A stretch of 64,000 bases of DNA from an uncultured Croceicoccus sp. (GTDB lineage: Bacteria > Pseudomonadota > Alphaproteobacteria > Sphingomonadales > Sphingomonadaceae): assembly GCF_947496385.1 (NCBI RefSeq), contig NZ_CANMCP010000003.1, positions 1 through 64,000 on the forward strand, in the 5' to 3' direction. Made by a program: the position numbers and the translations under genes. The notes under the pieces are model-generated. The model saw only the letters and a list, made by a program, of their open reading frames with translations, was not told the DNA's origin and ran no database searches. Shown here one piece after another: positions 24,452 through 35,232 of this stretch (position 1 is the stretch's first letter; the number at the start of each line of letters is the position of its first letter).

Positions 24452-25642
24452 ATGAAAAAGCGGCTCCACCCACGCAGCATCATCCAGACCCTGCGCGAAT
24501 TCATGCAGATCGAGGCGGCGGGCGGCATTCTCCTCATGGGGGCTGCCGCCGCCGCCATGCTGGTCGCCAATACCGCGCTGGGTGATGGGTATTTCGCGGT
24601 CAAGGCGACCTATCTCGGCCCGTTGACCGTGGATTACTGGATCAATGACGGGTTGATGGCACTGTTCTTCCTGCTCGTCGGGCTGGAGATCAAGCGCGAG
24701 TTTATCGAAGGCCAGCTGTCCACAGGCACAAGCCGCATCCTGCCCGCGCTGGCCGCGGGCGCCGGGGTCGCGGTGCCGGCGATCATCTACATGCTGGTGG
24801 CGGGCGGCGATCCTGCGCTGGCGCGCGGCTGGGCCATTCCGGCGGCGACCGACATCGCCTTTGCACTCGGCATTCTCGCGCTACTGGGCTCGCGGGCGCC
24901 GACCTCGCTCAAGGTGCTGTTGACCGCGATCGCGGTGATCGACGATCTCGTCGCGGTGATGATCATCGCGCTGTTCTATACAGCGGACCTGTCGCTGCCG
25001 TGGCTGGGGGCGGGCCTGGCGGGGCTGGCGCTGCTCATCGCGTGCAACCGGATGGGGGTTCGCAACCTGTGGGTCTATGCCATCGTCGGGCTGGGCGTGT
25101 GGGCGGCGGTGCTGTTGTCGGGCATTCACGCCACGCTCGCGGGGGTGGCGGTCGCGCTGACCGTGCCGCTCGCGGGACCGGGCAATGCGGAGGGGCACGC
25201 CCCGCTGCACCGGCTCGAACACGGGCTCCATCCGTGGGTGGCGTTCGGGATAATCCCGCTGTTCGGCTTTTTCAATGCGGGCGTGGCACTGGGGGGCATG
25301 TCGGCGGGCGCGGTGCTGATGCCGCTGCCGCTGGGCATCGCGCTGGGCCTCGTCGTCGGGAAGCAGATCGGCATTTTCGGCGCGATCTTCGCCGCGGTGC
25401 GCTCGGGGCTCGCGCCGCTTCCCGAAAATGCGGGGTGGCTGCATGTCTACGGGCTGTCGCTCCTGTGCGGGATCGGCTTTACCATGAGCCTGTTCATCGG
25501 CGGCCTCGCCTTTGCCGACCCCGCGGATCAGAACATGGTCCGGCTCGGCGTGCTGGGCGGGTCGGTGATCGCGGCGATCGGCGGCTGGCTCGTGCTGCGG
25601 CTTGCCAAGCCGGTGGGTCCGCCCGCCGCCTTGCCCGGATAA
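24452..25642 (+). CDS. nhaA: Na+/H+ antiporter NhaA
   Basis: A 396-residue inner-membrane antiporter exchanging one Na+ or Li+ for two H+. Family motifs are GLMALFFLLVGLEIKREF, PAATDIAFALGILALLG with Asp134, and AIAVIDDLVAVMIIALFY with the Asp164-Asp165 pair that binds sodium and protons. The length is typical. The ATG at 24452 is preceded by AGGA at seven bases. A perfect 26-base palindrome overlies the leader. A second, CPA1-type antiporter gene follows after 69 bases. Confidence 0.95.
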   Translation: MKKRLHPRSIIQTLREFMQIEAAGGILLMGAAAAAMLVANTALGDGYFAVKATYLGPLTVDYWINDGLMALFFLLVGLEIKREFIEGQLSTGTSRILPALAAGAGVAVPAIIYMLVAGGDPALARGWAIPAATDIAFALGILALLGSRAPTSLKVLLTAIAVIDDLVAVMIIALFYTADLSLPWLGAGLAGLALLIACNRMGVRNLWVYAIVGLGVWAAVLLSGIHATLAGVAVALTVPLAGPGNAEGHAPLHRLEHGLHPWVAFGIIPLFGFFNAGVALGGMSAGAVLMPLPLGIALGLVVGKQIGIFGAIFAAVRSGLAPLPENAGWLHVYGLSLLCGIGFTMSLFIGGLAFADPADQNMVRLGVLGGSVIAAIGGWLVLRLAKPVGPPAALPG

Positions 25643-25711
25643 GGGCGCGCGGCGCGGCGCTCTCCACACGGCGGCTTTGCGCGGGGCGGTTTTGATCCTA
25701 GACACGCAGGC

Positions 25712-27019
25712 ATGAACCATTCCGCAGCGCCGCTTTCCGCCTTCGACCTCGCCGCCATCGTCACGGTGGCCGCCGCCGTTCTGGGCTGGGTGAATTATCA
25801 CGTCCTGCGGCTGCCCAATGTGATCGGGCTGACCGTGATGGGGGCGGCGGTATCGGTGCTGCTGCTGATCTCCAACGCGATCGCGCCCGGCCTCGCCATG
25901 GACGACTGGGTCGCGGACATGCTCGTCCGGATGAATTTTTCCGACACGCTGCTCGAAGGGATGCTGAGCTTCCTGCTCTTTGCCGGCGCGCTTCACGTCG
26001 ATCTCGGCGCGTTGCGGCGCGAATGGTTGCCGGTGCTGCTGCTGTCGACCATTGGCGTGGTGCTGTCGACCGTGCTGGTCGGGCTGGCGCTTTATGGCTT
26101 CGTCATGCTGCTCGGCATCGGGTTGCCGATGATCTGGTGCTTCGTGTTCGGCGCGTTGATCGCACCGACCGATCCCGTGTCCGTGCTCGGCATCATGAAG
26201 CAGATGAAGGTGCCGCCCCTGTTGCAGGCGACCGTCACGGGCGAGAGCCTGTTCAACGATGGCGTCGGCATCGTCGTCTTCACCATCCTGCTCGGCGCGG
26301 CGGTTTCGGGCGCCGATTTCTCGGTCGCGGAGGGTGCGCGCCTCTTCGCGATCGAGGCGGGGGGCGGCATTCTCGTCGGGCTGCTTGCCGGAACGGCGGC
26401 GTTTTACGCGATGCGGTCGATGGACGATTACCCGATCGAGGTGCTCATCAGCTTGGCGGTGGTCATGGGCGGCTATGCGCTGTGTACCCGTCTCCATATC
26501 TCCGGCCCGCTGGCGATGGCGGTCGCGGGGCTGCTCATCGGCAATCAGGGGACGCTCCACGCGATGAGCGACACGACGCGCGATTATCTCATCAAGTTCT
26601 GGGAGGTGATCGACGAATTGCTCAATTCCGCGCTGTTCCTGCTCATCGGGCTGGAGGTGATCGCCATCGTGCCGGCGTGGAATCAGCTCTGGGTCGGGAT
26701 GGCGGCGATCCCCATCGCTCTCCTCGCCCGTGCCATCGCGGTGCGGGTCTCGCTGCTGGCGGTGCGGTTGCGGCGCGGCACGGATCAGCCTGCGGCCCGC
26801 AACGTGCTCATCTGGGGCGGATTGCGCGGGGGCATTTCCATCGCGCTCGTGCTGACCCTGCCGGCCGGGCCGATCCGGGACCTGCTGCTCGCCGCGACAT
26901 TCGCCGCCGTGCTGTTTTCGGTGCTGGTGCAGCGCGCGACGCTCGGCCCGCTCATCGACAAGGCGAAGGACGAGATGAACGCGATGCAGGCCGCCGCGCC
27001 GCATGACGACGGGCGATAG
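25712..27019 (+). CDS. CPA1-family Na+(K+)/H+ antiporter
   Basis: A 435-residue membrane protein of the monovalent cation:proton antiporter-1 family. Transport-site motifs are FGALIAPTDPVSVLGIMK and GESLFNDGVGIVVFT, with the conserved Asp pair. ALFLLIGLEV and WGGLRGGISIALVLTLP are also typical. It probably extrudes Na+ or K+ in exchange for protons. The cytoplasmic tail is short. It follows nhaA closely in the same direction, so the two may be expressed together for salt or alkali tolerance, which fits a marine or brackish habitat. Confidence 0.9.
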   Translation: MNHSAAPLSAFDLAAIVTVAAAVLGWVNYHVLRLPNVIGLTVMGAAVSVLLLISNAIAPGLAMDDWVADMLVRMNFSDTLLEGMLSFLLFAGALHVDLGALRREWLPVLLLSTIGVVLSTVLVGLALYGFVMLLGIGLPMIWCFVFGALIAPTDPVSVLGIMKQMKVPPLLQATVTGESLFNDGVGIVVFTILLGAAVSGADFSVAEGARLFAIEAGGGILVGLLAGTAAFYAMRSMDDYPIEVLISLAVVMGGYALCTRLHISGPLAMAVAGLLIGNQGTLHAMSDTTRDYLIKFWEVIDELLNSALFLLIGLEVIAIVPAWNQLWVGMAAIPIALLARAIAVRVSLLAVRLRRGTDQPAARNVLIWGGLRGGISIALVLTLPAGPIRDLLLAATFAAVLFSVLVQRATLGPLIDKAKDEMNAMQAAAPHDDGR

Positions 27020-27139
27020 GCGCTTCGTTGCGCGAACGCCGCATTTGCCATAAGGGGCAGGCCTTCGCCCCGGCAGGGTGCGCCGCCGCCGAATCGGTGG
27101 GCCTGCATGCCGAAACCGACGATTGACCAAGGAACTGCA

Positions 27140-27922
27140 ATGTCGCGACGCCGTCAGATTTACGAAGGCAAGGCCAAGATCCTGTATGAAGGCCCGGAAC
27201 CGGGCACCATCATTCAGTATTTCAAGGACGATGCCACCGCCTTCAACGCGCAGAAACGCGGCACCATCAACGGCAAGGGCGTCATCAACAACCGCATCAG
27301 CGAGTTCGTGTTCACCCGCCTGACGCATATCGGCATTCCGACGCATTTCATCCGCCGGCTGAACATGCGCGAACAGCTCGTTCGGCAGTGCGAAATCATC
27401 CCGATCGAGGTCGTCGTGCGCAATGTGGCGGCCGGCTCGATCTCGAAGCGGCTGAGGCTGGAGGAAGGCGAACCGCTCCCGCACACGCTGCTCGAATATT
27501 ATTACAAGGACGATGCGCTGGGCGATCCGCTGATCGCGGAGGAGCACATCGCCTGCTTCGGCTGGGCCTCGAACGAGGAGATGCAGGACATCTCCAGCAT
27601 GGCGATCCGGGTGAACGATTTTCTCGTCGGCATGTTCGCCGCGGTCGGCATCCGCCTCGTCGATTTCAAGCTGGAGTTCGGGCGGCTCTGGGACGGGGAT
27701 TATGCGCGCGTGATCCTCGCCGATGAAATCAGCCCGGACGGGTGCCGTCTCTGGGACATGACCACCGGCGAAAAGCTCGACAAGGACCGGTTCCGCCGCG
27801 ACATGGGCGGCGAGGAAGACGCCTATCAGGAAGTCGCCCGGCGGCTCGGCGTGTTGCAGGAAGACGGGCCGAGCGAGGTCGCCGACCTTTCGCATCACCG
27901 CAAGCTGCGCGGCAAGAAATAG
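27140..27922 (+). CDS. purC: SAICAR synthase (phosphoribosylaminoimidazolesuccinocarboxamide synthase)
   Basis: A 260-residue enzyme of purine synthesis that joins CAIR and aspartate with ATP. Conserved features are [45 protein letters not shown] and VDFKLEFGR with [13 protein letters not shown]. The length is the bacterial norm. The ATG at 27140 has AAGGA upstream. purS and purQ follow in the same direction after 74 bases, giving a purC-purS-purQ cluster as in other alphaproteobacteria. Confidence 0.96.
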   Translation: MSRRRQIYEGKAKILYEGPEPGTIIQYFKDDATAFNAQKRGTINGKGVINNRISEFVFTRLTHIGIPTHFIRRLNMREQLVRQCEIIPIEVVVRNVAAGSISKRLRLEEGEPLPHTLLEYYYKDDALGDPLIAEEHIACFGWASNEEMQDISSMAIRVNDFLVGMFAAVGIRLVDFKLEFGRLWDGDYARVILADEISPDGCRLWDMTTGEKLDKDRFRRDMGGEEDAYQEVARRLGVLQEDGPSEVADLSHHRKLRGKK

Positions 27923-27996
27923 GCCGCACTTGCCCTCGCCCGCCAGTCGCATTACCGGCGGGCGGGATCACCATGCCGATACGCGAAAGGCCCGCC

Positions 27997-28227
27997 ATGA
28001 AGGTAAATGTCCACGTCAGCCTGAAACCGGGCGTGCTCGACCCGCAGGGCCGCGCCATCCACCACGCGCTCGAAGGGCTGGGCTTTGCCGGCGTCAATGA
28101 CGTGCGCGCCGGGCGCCTCATCGCGCTCGACGTCGCGGACGACACCAGCGATGCGCAACTGGACGAGATGTGCCGCAAGCTGCTCGCCAACATGGTCATC
28201 GAGAACTACACGATAGAGAAGGCGTAA
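27997..28227 (+). CDS. purS: FGAM synthase subunit PurS
   Basis: A 76-residue protein that bridges PurL and PurQ in the three-component formylglycinamidine ribonucleotide synthase. It starts [18 protein letters not shown], and the fold continues with [20 protein letters not shown] 27997 with GAAAGG upstream was preferred to an in-frame ATG at 27973, because homology begins there. The stop codon overlaps the purQ start (TAATG), so the two subunits are translated together. Confidence 0.93.
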   Translation: MKVNVHVSLKPGVLDPQGRAIHHALEGLGFAGVNDVRAGRLIALDVADDTSDAQLDEMCRKLLANMVIENYTIEKA

Positions 28228-28904
28228 TGGGCTTTTCCGCAGGCGTCATCACCTTCCCCGGTTCCAATTGCGACCGGGACATGGCGGTGGCCATCGAAAC
28301 GATCACCGGACACGCACCGGCGCGAATCTGGCACGGCGATGCGACCTTGCCGGACGGGCTGGATTTCATCGCGGTGCCGGGCGGGTTCTCCTATGGCGAT
28401 TACCTGCGTTCGGGCGCCATGGCGGCGCGCAGCCCGATCATGCGCGCGGTCGCGGATGCGGCGGGGCGCGGCGTGCCGGTGCTCGGCGTGTGCAACGGGT
28501 TTCAGGTGCTGACCGAAACGGGGTTGCTGCCGGGCGCGTTGATGCGCAATGCGGGCATTTCTTTCATCTGCCGCGAGGTGCCGCTCATCGTCGAAAATGG
28601 CACATCGCTGTTCACCGCGCGCTATGAAACGGGTGCGCGCATCACCATCCCGGTCGCGCATCACGACGGCAATTATTTCGCGGACGACGACACGCTCGAC
28701 CGGATCGAGGGGGATGGCCGCGTCGCGTTTCGCTATGCCGAAAACTGCAACGGTTCGGCGCGTGACATCGCCGGTGTGCTGAATGCGGGCGGTAACGTGC
28801 TGGGCATGATGCCGCATCCCGAACGCAGCGTGGACCCGGTGCATGGCGGCACCGATGGTCGCGCCCTGTTCGAAGGGGTGATGGAAGGGTTGAGCGTCGC
28901 GTAA
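28227..28904 (+). CDS. purQ: FGAM synthase glutaminase subunit PurQ
   Basis: A 225-residue class I glutamine amidotransferase that supplies ammonia to PurL in purine synthesis. The start [13 protein letters not shown], the oxyanion region [16 protein letters not shown], the nucleophile Cys89 in GVCNGFQVL and the His-x-Glu in MMPHPERSV form a complete catalytic set. It overlaps purS by one base. purL is not in the window. Beyond the stop is the convergent GGDEF-EAL gene. Confidence 0.95.
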   Translation: MGFSAGVITFPGSNCDRDMAVAIETITGHAPARIWHGDATLPDGLDFIAVPGGFSYGDYLRSGAMAARSPIMRAVADAAGRGVPVLGVCNGFQVLTETGLLPGALMRNAGISFICREVPLIVENGTSLFTARYETGARITIPVAHHDGNYFADDDTLDRIEGDGRVAFRYAENCNGSARDIAGVLNAGGNVLGMMPHPERSVDPVHGGTDGRALFEGVMEGLSVA

Positions 28905-28922
28905 CCGCCGCGGCGCGAGGCG

Positions 28923-31250
28923 TCAGCGGACGCCCGCCTCGCCGCCATGCCCGAACAACGCGCGGGCCTCGCGCGCGTCCATCGGGCTTCCGAACAGATA
29001 CCCCTGAATCCGGGTGCAGCCGAGCCGGCGAATATTTTCAAGCTCGCTGTCGTTTTCGACGCCTTCGGCCGTCGTCGTCATGTCGAGCGCATCGGCCAGT
29101 GCGACCACGGCGCGCAATATGGCCACGCTTTCCGCGCTGTTCTTCGTCGCGCCCTGTACGAAGCTGCGATCGATCTTGATGGTCGAGAACCGATGCGTGC
29201 GCAGATAGCCGAGCGAGGAATAGCCCGTCCCGAAATCGTCGAGCGCGATGGTGCAGCCCAGCCCCTCGATCCGGCGAAACGTCGCCTGCACCGCCGCCCC
29301 GTCGCGCAGGAACACGCTTTCCGTCACCTCCAGCTCCAGCCGCGCAGGCGAAAGGCCGCTGTTGTCGAGAGCGTGAGACAAGGCTCGCGTGAAATTTTCA
29401 TGGAGCAGCTGTTCGGGGGAGACATTGACCGCGAGCCGCACATGCGCAGGCCATTTCGCCGCCTCTTCGCAGGCGCGGTTGAGCACCCATTCGCCGATCG
29501 GCACGATCGCACCGGTGCGCTCCGCAATGGGGATGAACACGTCGGGCGCGATCCGCCCATGCGCCGCACTGTTCCAGCGCAGCAGCGCCTCGAACCCGAC
29601 GATGCTCTCGCTTTCCGTATCGACGACCGGCTGAAACTGCAGGTCGAGTTCCGCGTTTTCGACCGCCTGATGCAGGGCATTTTCCAGTGCGCGGCGCTTG
29701 TCCGCCTCGGCCTGCATGCCCGGCTCGTAGGCGAGATGGACCCCGCCGCCCGCCTCCTTCGCCCATTCGAGCGCGAGATCGGCCCGCCGCATCAGCGATT
29801 CGCCCGTCTCCGCGTTGCCCGCATAGGTCGCCGACCCGATGCGCAGGCCGATATGCACCGCGTGCCGGTCGATATCATAGGGGCGCGACACCCGCTCGAT
29901 AATGGCGGCGGCCATCGCCTGCACCGCGGCCGCGCTGGCGTCGCCGGTCATGACGATGCCGAATTCGTCGCCGTCCATCCGCCCGCACATGTCGCCCGCC
30001 CCCATCATTTCGCGTAGGCGCTGTGCCACCTGCACCAGCAATGCGTCGCCAATCGCATGGCCCAGCGTATCGTTGACCGTCTTGAACCGGTCGATATCGA
30101 TGCTGAGGAACGCGCAATGCCCATGCGGCGATGCCGCGTCGGTCATCGCGCGGCGCAGGTTTTCATTGAGCATCATGCGGTTGGGCAGGCCGGTCAGCTG
30201 ATCGTATCGTGCAAGCCGGGCGACCTTCTGCGCATTTTCGGTGCGTTCGGTGACGTCGGACCCGACCCCGCGGAACCCCGCGAACCTGCCGCCTTCGTCG
30301 CAGATCGGCGTGCCCGACAATTCCCACCATCGCGCCGTGCCATTAACCTGCACGCGGACGATCGTGCCCGAAAACGCCTCCCGCCGCTTCAGGCGTTCGG
30401 CAAGATCGCGCAGTGATGCGGGCAGCGCGCCCGTCTTCCACCCCTCACCCGCAATCGCCTCGATCAGCGGGAGCCCCTCGGCCGCCTGCGCCTCGATACC
30501 GAGCGCCGTGGCGAAGCGCGGCGATACATGGCGCATCCGCCGCGTGCCATCGACCTGCCAGAGCCATTCCGCGCGGTCATGCTCGAACTCGCGGAGCAGG
30601 AGCGACAGCGTCTCCTCCTTCTCCCGCGCGCCGGCCCGCGCCGTGTTCAGACTGGCGGAAAGCCGTGCCAGGATAACCGCCCCCGCCGCCGCAAGGCCTG
30701 CGATGCAAAGCTGTGCCGCCGCCGCGCCCGCCCCCCATTCCAGCCCGCCGGCCATGAGCAGCCCGACCGCCCCGCCGATCCCGAAAATCGCGGCGAACGC
30801 CAGTGCCGCGCGCACCGCCATCGCCAATGCCACGACATAGACGCCGAGCAGGACCTGCATCGCCGCGAAATGCGGGCCCGGCCCCGCCATCGCGGCGCCG
30901 GGGAACAGCGCGATGGGCAGCGCGAAGGCCAGCCCGGCAAGGCCGATCGTGCCGCAATGGTGGTGACGGTCCGGCGCGGCAGGCAGAGCATGCTCCTGCT
31001 GCGCAAAGCCCCGTTCCATCCGGATCAGCGCCGCCGCCAGCGCACAGACGATCGCGTACCACGCCCCCATCGTCCACGGCCCGGCCCGATCGGAAAACAC
31101 GGTAAAGACAGGGATCGTCGCCGCGAGCAGCACCGCGACCCGCGCACCCGCCCATCGGCCAAGGGCACGATAATCGGGTTGCGCGAGAACACCGGCAGGC
31201 CCGACACGCCCGGACGCGAAGCGAAACGGACGTACAAGCGCATGGCTCAC
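28923..31250 (-). CDS. Membrane-bound PAS-GGDEF-EAL protein
   Basis: A c-di-GMP signalling protein of about 775 residues. The N-terminal third has several hydrophobic segments. A PAS-like sensor region follows (WLWQVDGTRRMRHVSPRFATALG), then a GGDEF domain with YDQLTGLPNR and the variant motif RMDGDEFGIV, and an EAL domain with GFEALLRW, ALDDFGTGYSSL and TTAEGVEN. The EAL site looks intact, so phosphodiesterase activity is likely. The GGDEF site has Asp for the first Gly, so cyclase activity is doubtful. The GTG at 31250 is my choice; in-frame ATGs lie further upstream (31322 and beyond) without good ribosome sites. Confidence 0.85.
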   Translation of the reverse strand: MSHALVRPFRFASGRVGPAGVLAQPDYRALGRWAGARVAVLLAATIPVFTVFSDRAGPWTMGAWYAIVCALAAALIRMERGFAQQEHALPAAPDRHHHCGTIGLAGLAFALPIALFPGAAMAGPGPHFAAMQVLLGVYVVALAMAVRAALAFAAIFGIGGAVGLLMAGGLEWGAGAAAAQLCIAGLAAAGAVILARLSASLNTARAGAREKEETLSLLLREFEHDRAEWLWQVDGTRRMRHVSPRFATALGIEAQAAEGLPLIEAIAGEGWKTGALPASLRDLAERLKRREAFSGTIVRVQVNGTARWWELSGTPICDEGGRFAGFRGVGSDVTERTENAQKVARLARYDQLTGLPNRMMLNENLRRAMTDAASPHGHCAFLSIDIDRFKTVNDTLGHAIGDALLVQVAQRLREMMGAGDMCGRMDGDEFGIVMTGDASAAAVQAMAAAIIERVSRPYDIDRHAVHIGLRIGSATYAGNAETGESLMRRADLALEWAKEAGGGVHLAYEPGMQAEADKRRALENALHQAVENAELDLQFQPVVDTESESIVGFEALLRWNSAAHGRIAPDVFIPIAERTGAIVPIGEWVLNRACEEAAKWPAHVRLAVNVSPEQLLHENFTRALSHALDNSGLSPARLELEVTESVFLRDGAAVQATFRRIEGLGCTIALDDFGTGYSSLGYLRTHRFSTIKIDRSFVQGATKNSAESVAILRAVVALADALDMTTTAEGVENDSELENIRRLGCTRIQGYLFGSPMDAREARALFGHGGEAGVR

Positions 31251-31522
31251 ACGGTCGTTCGCACCCCGGCTTTGCGCCGCGCTTTCCCGTGGCAGGAGCG
31301 AGGGTCGAACCTTTGCGCGCATCGGTGCAAGTGTGGGCAAAGAAGGTTTATAATTGGTAAACGCCGCGCGCGCAGCATGCTGTTCAGAACCCGCCGCCGC
31401 CGCTTGACTGTGGCGGCGCATGGGGGACACTGCACCCGTCCGGCAAAGGACTTGCTTGCGCGCCGCGCGCCGTAACAGCGTCGCTGCGCCACAATGGGGG
31501 AAAGGGCATTGCCTTGCATGTC
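31251..31522. promoter_or_regulatory. Divergent intergenic region with TATAAT
   Basis: This gap lies between the GGDEF-EAL gene and the amidohydrolase operon. An exact TATAAT occurs at 31349-31354 inside a small inverted repeat GTTTA-N7-TAAAC, in otherwise GC-rich DNA, so a promoter or operator is likely here. I could not fit a good -35 box. If the GGDEF-EAL gene starts further upstream, part of this region is coding. Confidence 0.35.
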
Positions 31523-32907
<1,385 letters not shown>

Positions 32908-32911
<4 letters not shown>

Positions 32912-34290
32912 GCCGGATCAAGACCGCGCTTCTGGCGCTTGCCGCCTCCGCCGCGATGGCCGCCCCGGCTTTCGCGCAGGATTTCGCCATCACCAATGCG
33001 ACGCTCGCCACCGGCGAAGTGCGCGAACCCATCCCCAATGCCAACGTCGTCGTGCGCGGAGGGCAGGTCGTCGCCGCCGGGCCGAACGTGCCCGTCCCCG
33101 CCGATATTCGCGTGATCGACGGCACCGGCATGTGGGTGACGCCGGGCCTGTTTTCCCCGCTCACCGATCTTGGCCTGTGGGACGTGGCGGCGGTCGAGGA
33201 GAGCAATGACCGCTCCGCCGGGCGCTCGCCGTTTTCCGCCGCGCTCGATTTCTCGGTCGCGATCAATCCGGCGAACCAGCATATCCTGAGCAGCCGTGCC
33301 GGCGGCGTCACGCGGGCCTCGGTCATCGGCTATCCTTCGGGATCGATCTTTGCCGGACAAGGCGCGATCATCGACCTTGGCGCCGATCGCGATGTCGTGA
33401 CCCGGCCCCGCGCGTTTCAGATGGTGGCCATCGGCGAAACCGGCGGCAGGCTCGCGGGCGGAAGCCGGGTGGCGGCGCATGCGTTGCTGCGGAACGCGCT
33501 GCGCGAGGCGCGCGATTTCGGCGCGCGTTCGGGCATTCGCGGCGGCGAATTGCGCCCCGGCAACGTCCGCACGGGCGACGATCTCCCGCTCGATCCCAGG
33601 GTCGCGGACGATGCGACCGATCGCGGCACCGACGTGGAGCTGAGCCGGTTCGACGCCGCCGCGCTTGTCCCCGTGGTGAACGGTTCGCAGCCGCTCTACG
33701 TGCAGGTTGACCGGGCCGCGGACATTCTCGCCGCGCTCGCGTTGAAAGAGGAGTTCGCCGCGCTCGACCTCGTGCTCGTCGGCGCGGCCGAGGGGTGGAT
33801 GGTCGCCGAACGCATCGCCGCCGCCGGCGTGCCCGTGATCGCGGCGGCATTGCTCGACCTGCCCGAGCGGTTCGAGCAGCTCGCCTCCACACAGAGCAAT
33901 ATCGGCCGCATGGTCGATGCCGGCGTGACCGTCGCGATCGGCCCGTTCATGGACATGGAGCAGCCGCGCTATGCCCCGCAATATGCGGGCAATCTGGTCG
34001 GGCTGTCCCGGCTCGACGGGGCGACCGGGCTGAGCTGGGGCGAGGCGTTTGCGGCGATCACCTCCATCCCTGCGCAGATTTCCGGACAGGGGGGCCGCTC
34101 CGGCGTGCTCGCGCCCGGCGCGCATGGCGATGCGGTGCTGTGGGATGGCGATCCGCTCGAAATCTCCTCCGCCCCGGTGCGCGTGTTCATCGACGGGGTG
34201 GAACAACCGCTCGACAATCATCAGACGCGGCTGCGCGAACGCTATCGCGATCTCGATGAAAGCCAGCTTCCCAAGGCTTACGTCCACTAG
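32908..34290 (+). CDS. Exported amidohydrolase-like protein lacking the HxH metal motif
   Basis: A 460-residue paralogue of the preceding gene product. It has a standard signal peptide (APAFA before Gln) and the same composite domain (NATLATGEVREPIPNANVVVRGGQVVAAG, VIDGTGMWVTPGL). Where active members have HxH, it reads FSPLTDLGLWD, so the first metal site is gone, and the later histidine ligands are also not evident. It ends GAHGDAVLWDGDPLE, the usual C-terminal strand. It is probably a catalytically dead partner that binds the active subunit or a ligand. It is coupled to the upstream gene by an ATGA overlap. Confidence 0.82.
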
Positions 34291-34389
34291 GCCCATGCGG
34301 CGCCTGCCCCGGTCGCGATTCGCGCGGCCGGGGCCGATGCCACCGATCTGTCTTGGAACAGAACGCGCGCTGCCCGCGTTCGGGATACC

Positions 34390-35232
34390 ATGCAGAATAC
34401 AACCGCCGACACCCCCGCGCCGGACCACAACGCGCCGGACAATGCGCCATGGGACATGATCGTGCAGTCCGGCCCGCTCATGATCACCGCGATCCACGCC
34501 GGGCACACGATCCGCAAATCGCTGCGCCCCTGGCTCGAACTGGGCGAGGTCGACCGCTTGCGCGAGGAGGACCCGCTCACCGATTTCTTCCTGTCGGCGG
34601 GCGACACGCTGTTTCGTGCCAATCGTTCGCGGTTCGAGTTCGACCTCAACCGTTCCGCCGACATGGCGGTGACGACCGATCCCGACGACACCTGGGGTCT
34701 CAAGGTCTGGAACCCGGACATGCCGCAGGCGGAAAAAGACGCCTCGCTCGCCCTTCACGCCGAATTCTACGCGGCGATCCGCGCCCGGATCGAGGCGATG
34801 ATCGCCGAGCACGGGCGCATCCTCATCCTCGACCTCCACAGCTATAATCATCGGCGCGACGGGCCGGACGGCGAACCGGCGAGCCCTGCTGACAATCCCG
34901 ACATCGACATCGGCGCGACGACGATGAACAAGGATGTGTATGGCGGCCTCCTCGACGGGTTCGTGAAAACGCTCCGCGCCGCGCCCCTGCGCGGGCGGGA
35001 GCCGCATGTCGCGGTCAATGTCCGGTGGGAGGATGGCGGCAATTTCCCCGAGACCATGCATGCCGAATATGGCGATGCGGCCTGCATCATGACGCTGGAG
35101 TTCAAGAAGGTGTTCATGGACGAATGGGGGCAGAGCGCCGATATCCTCGCGATGCAGGACCTGCGCGCAGGGTTCCTCGCCGCGGTGGAAAACGCACGCC
35201 ATCACCTGTCCCAGATGACCCCGGCACAATGA
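34390..35232 (+). CDS. N-formylglutamate amidohydrolase-like hydrolase
   Basis: A 280-residue protein of the N-formylglutamate amidohydrolase family, which cleaves N-acyl amino acids in histidine degradation. Conserved candidate metal and substrate residues lie in AIHAGH (34-39), RFEFDLNR (81-88) and LDLHSYNHRR (147-156). There are no histidine-degradation genes nearby. Instead the gene is the first of a three-gene cassette with ATGA overlaps, followed by a DUF1704 metallopeptidase and an ATP-grasp ligase. A role in hydrolysing an amide made by that ligase is an inference from this context. Confidence 0.85.
   Translation: MQNTTADTPAPDHNAPDNAPWDMIVQSGPLMITAIHAGHTIRKSLRPWLELGEVDRLREEDPLTDFFLSAGDTLFRANRSRFEFDLNRSADMAVTTDPDDTWGLKVWNPDMPQAEKDASLALHAEFYAAIRARIEAMIAEHGRILILDLHSYNHRRDGPDGEPASPADNPDIDIGATTMNKDVYGGLLDGFVKTLRAAPLRGREPHVAVNVRWEDGGNFPETMHAEYGDAACIMTLEFKKVFMDEWGQSADILAMQDLRAGFLAAVENARHHLSQMTPAQ

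Noticed and set aside
22142-24469. A 775-codon open frame opposite the zinc receptor
   Set aside because: It has no domain and biased composition. The plus-strand receptor is certain.
24881-27952. A 1023-codon open frame on the minus strand
   Set aside because: It is antisense to nhaA, the CPA1 antiporter and purC, and its product is rich in Arg, His, Gln and Asp without any domain, as expected for the shadow of high-GC genes.
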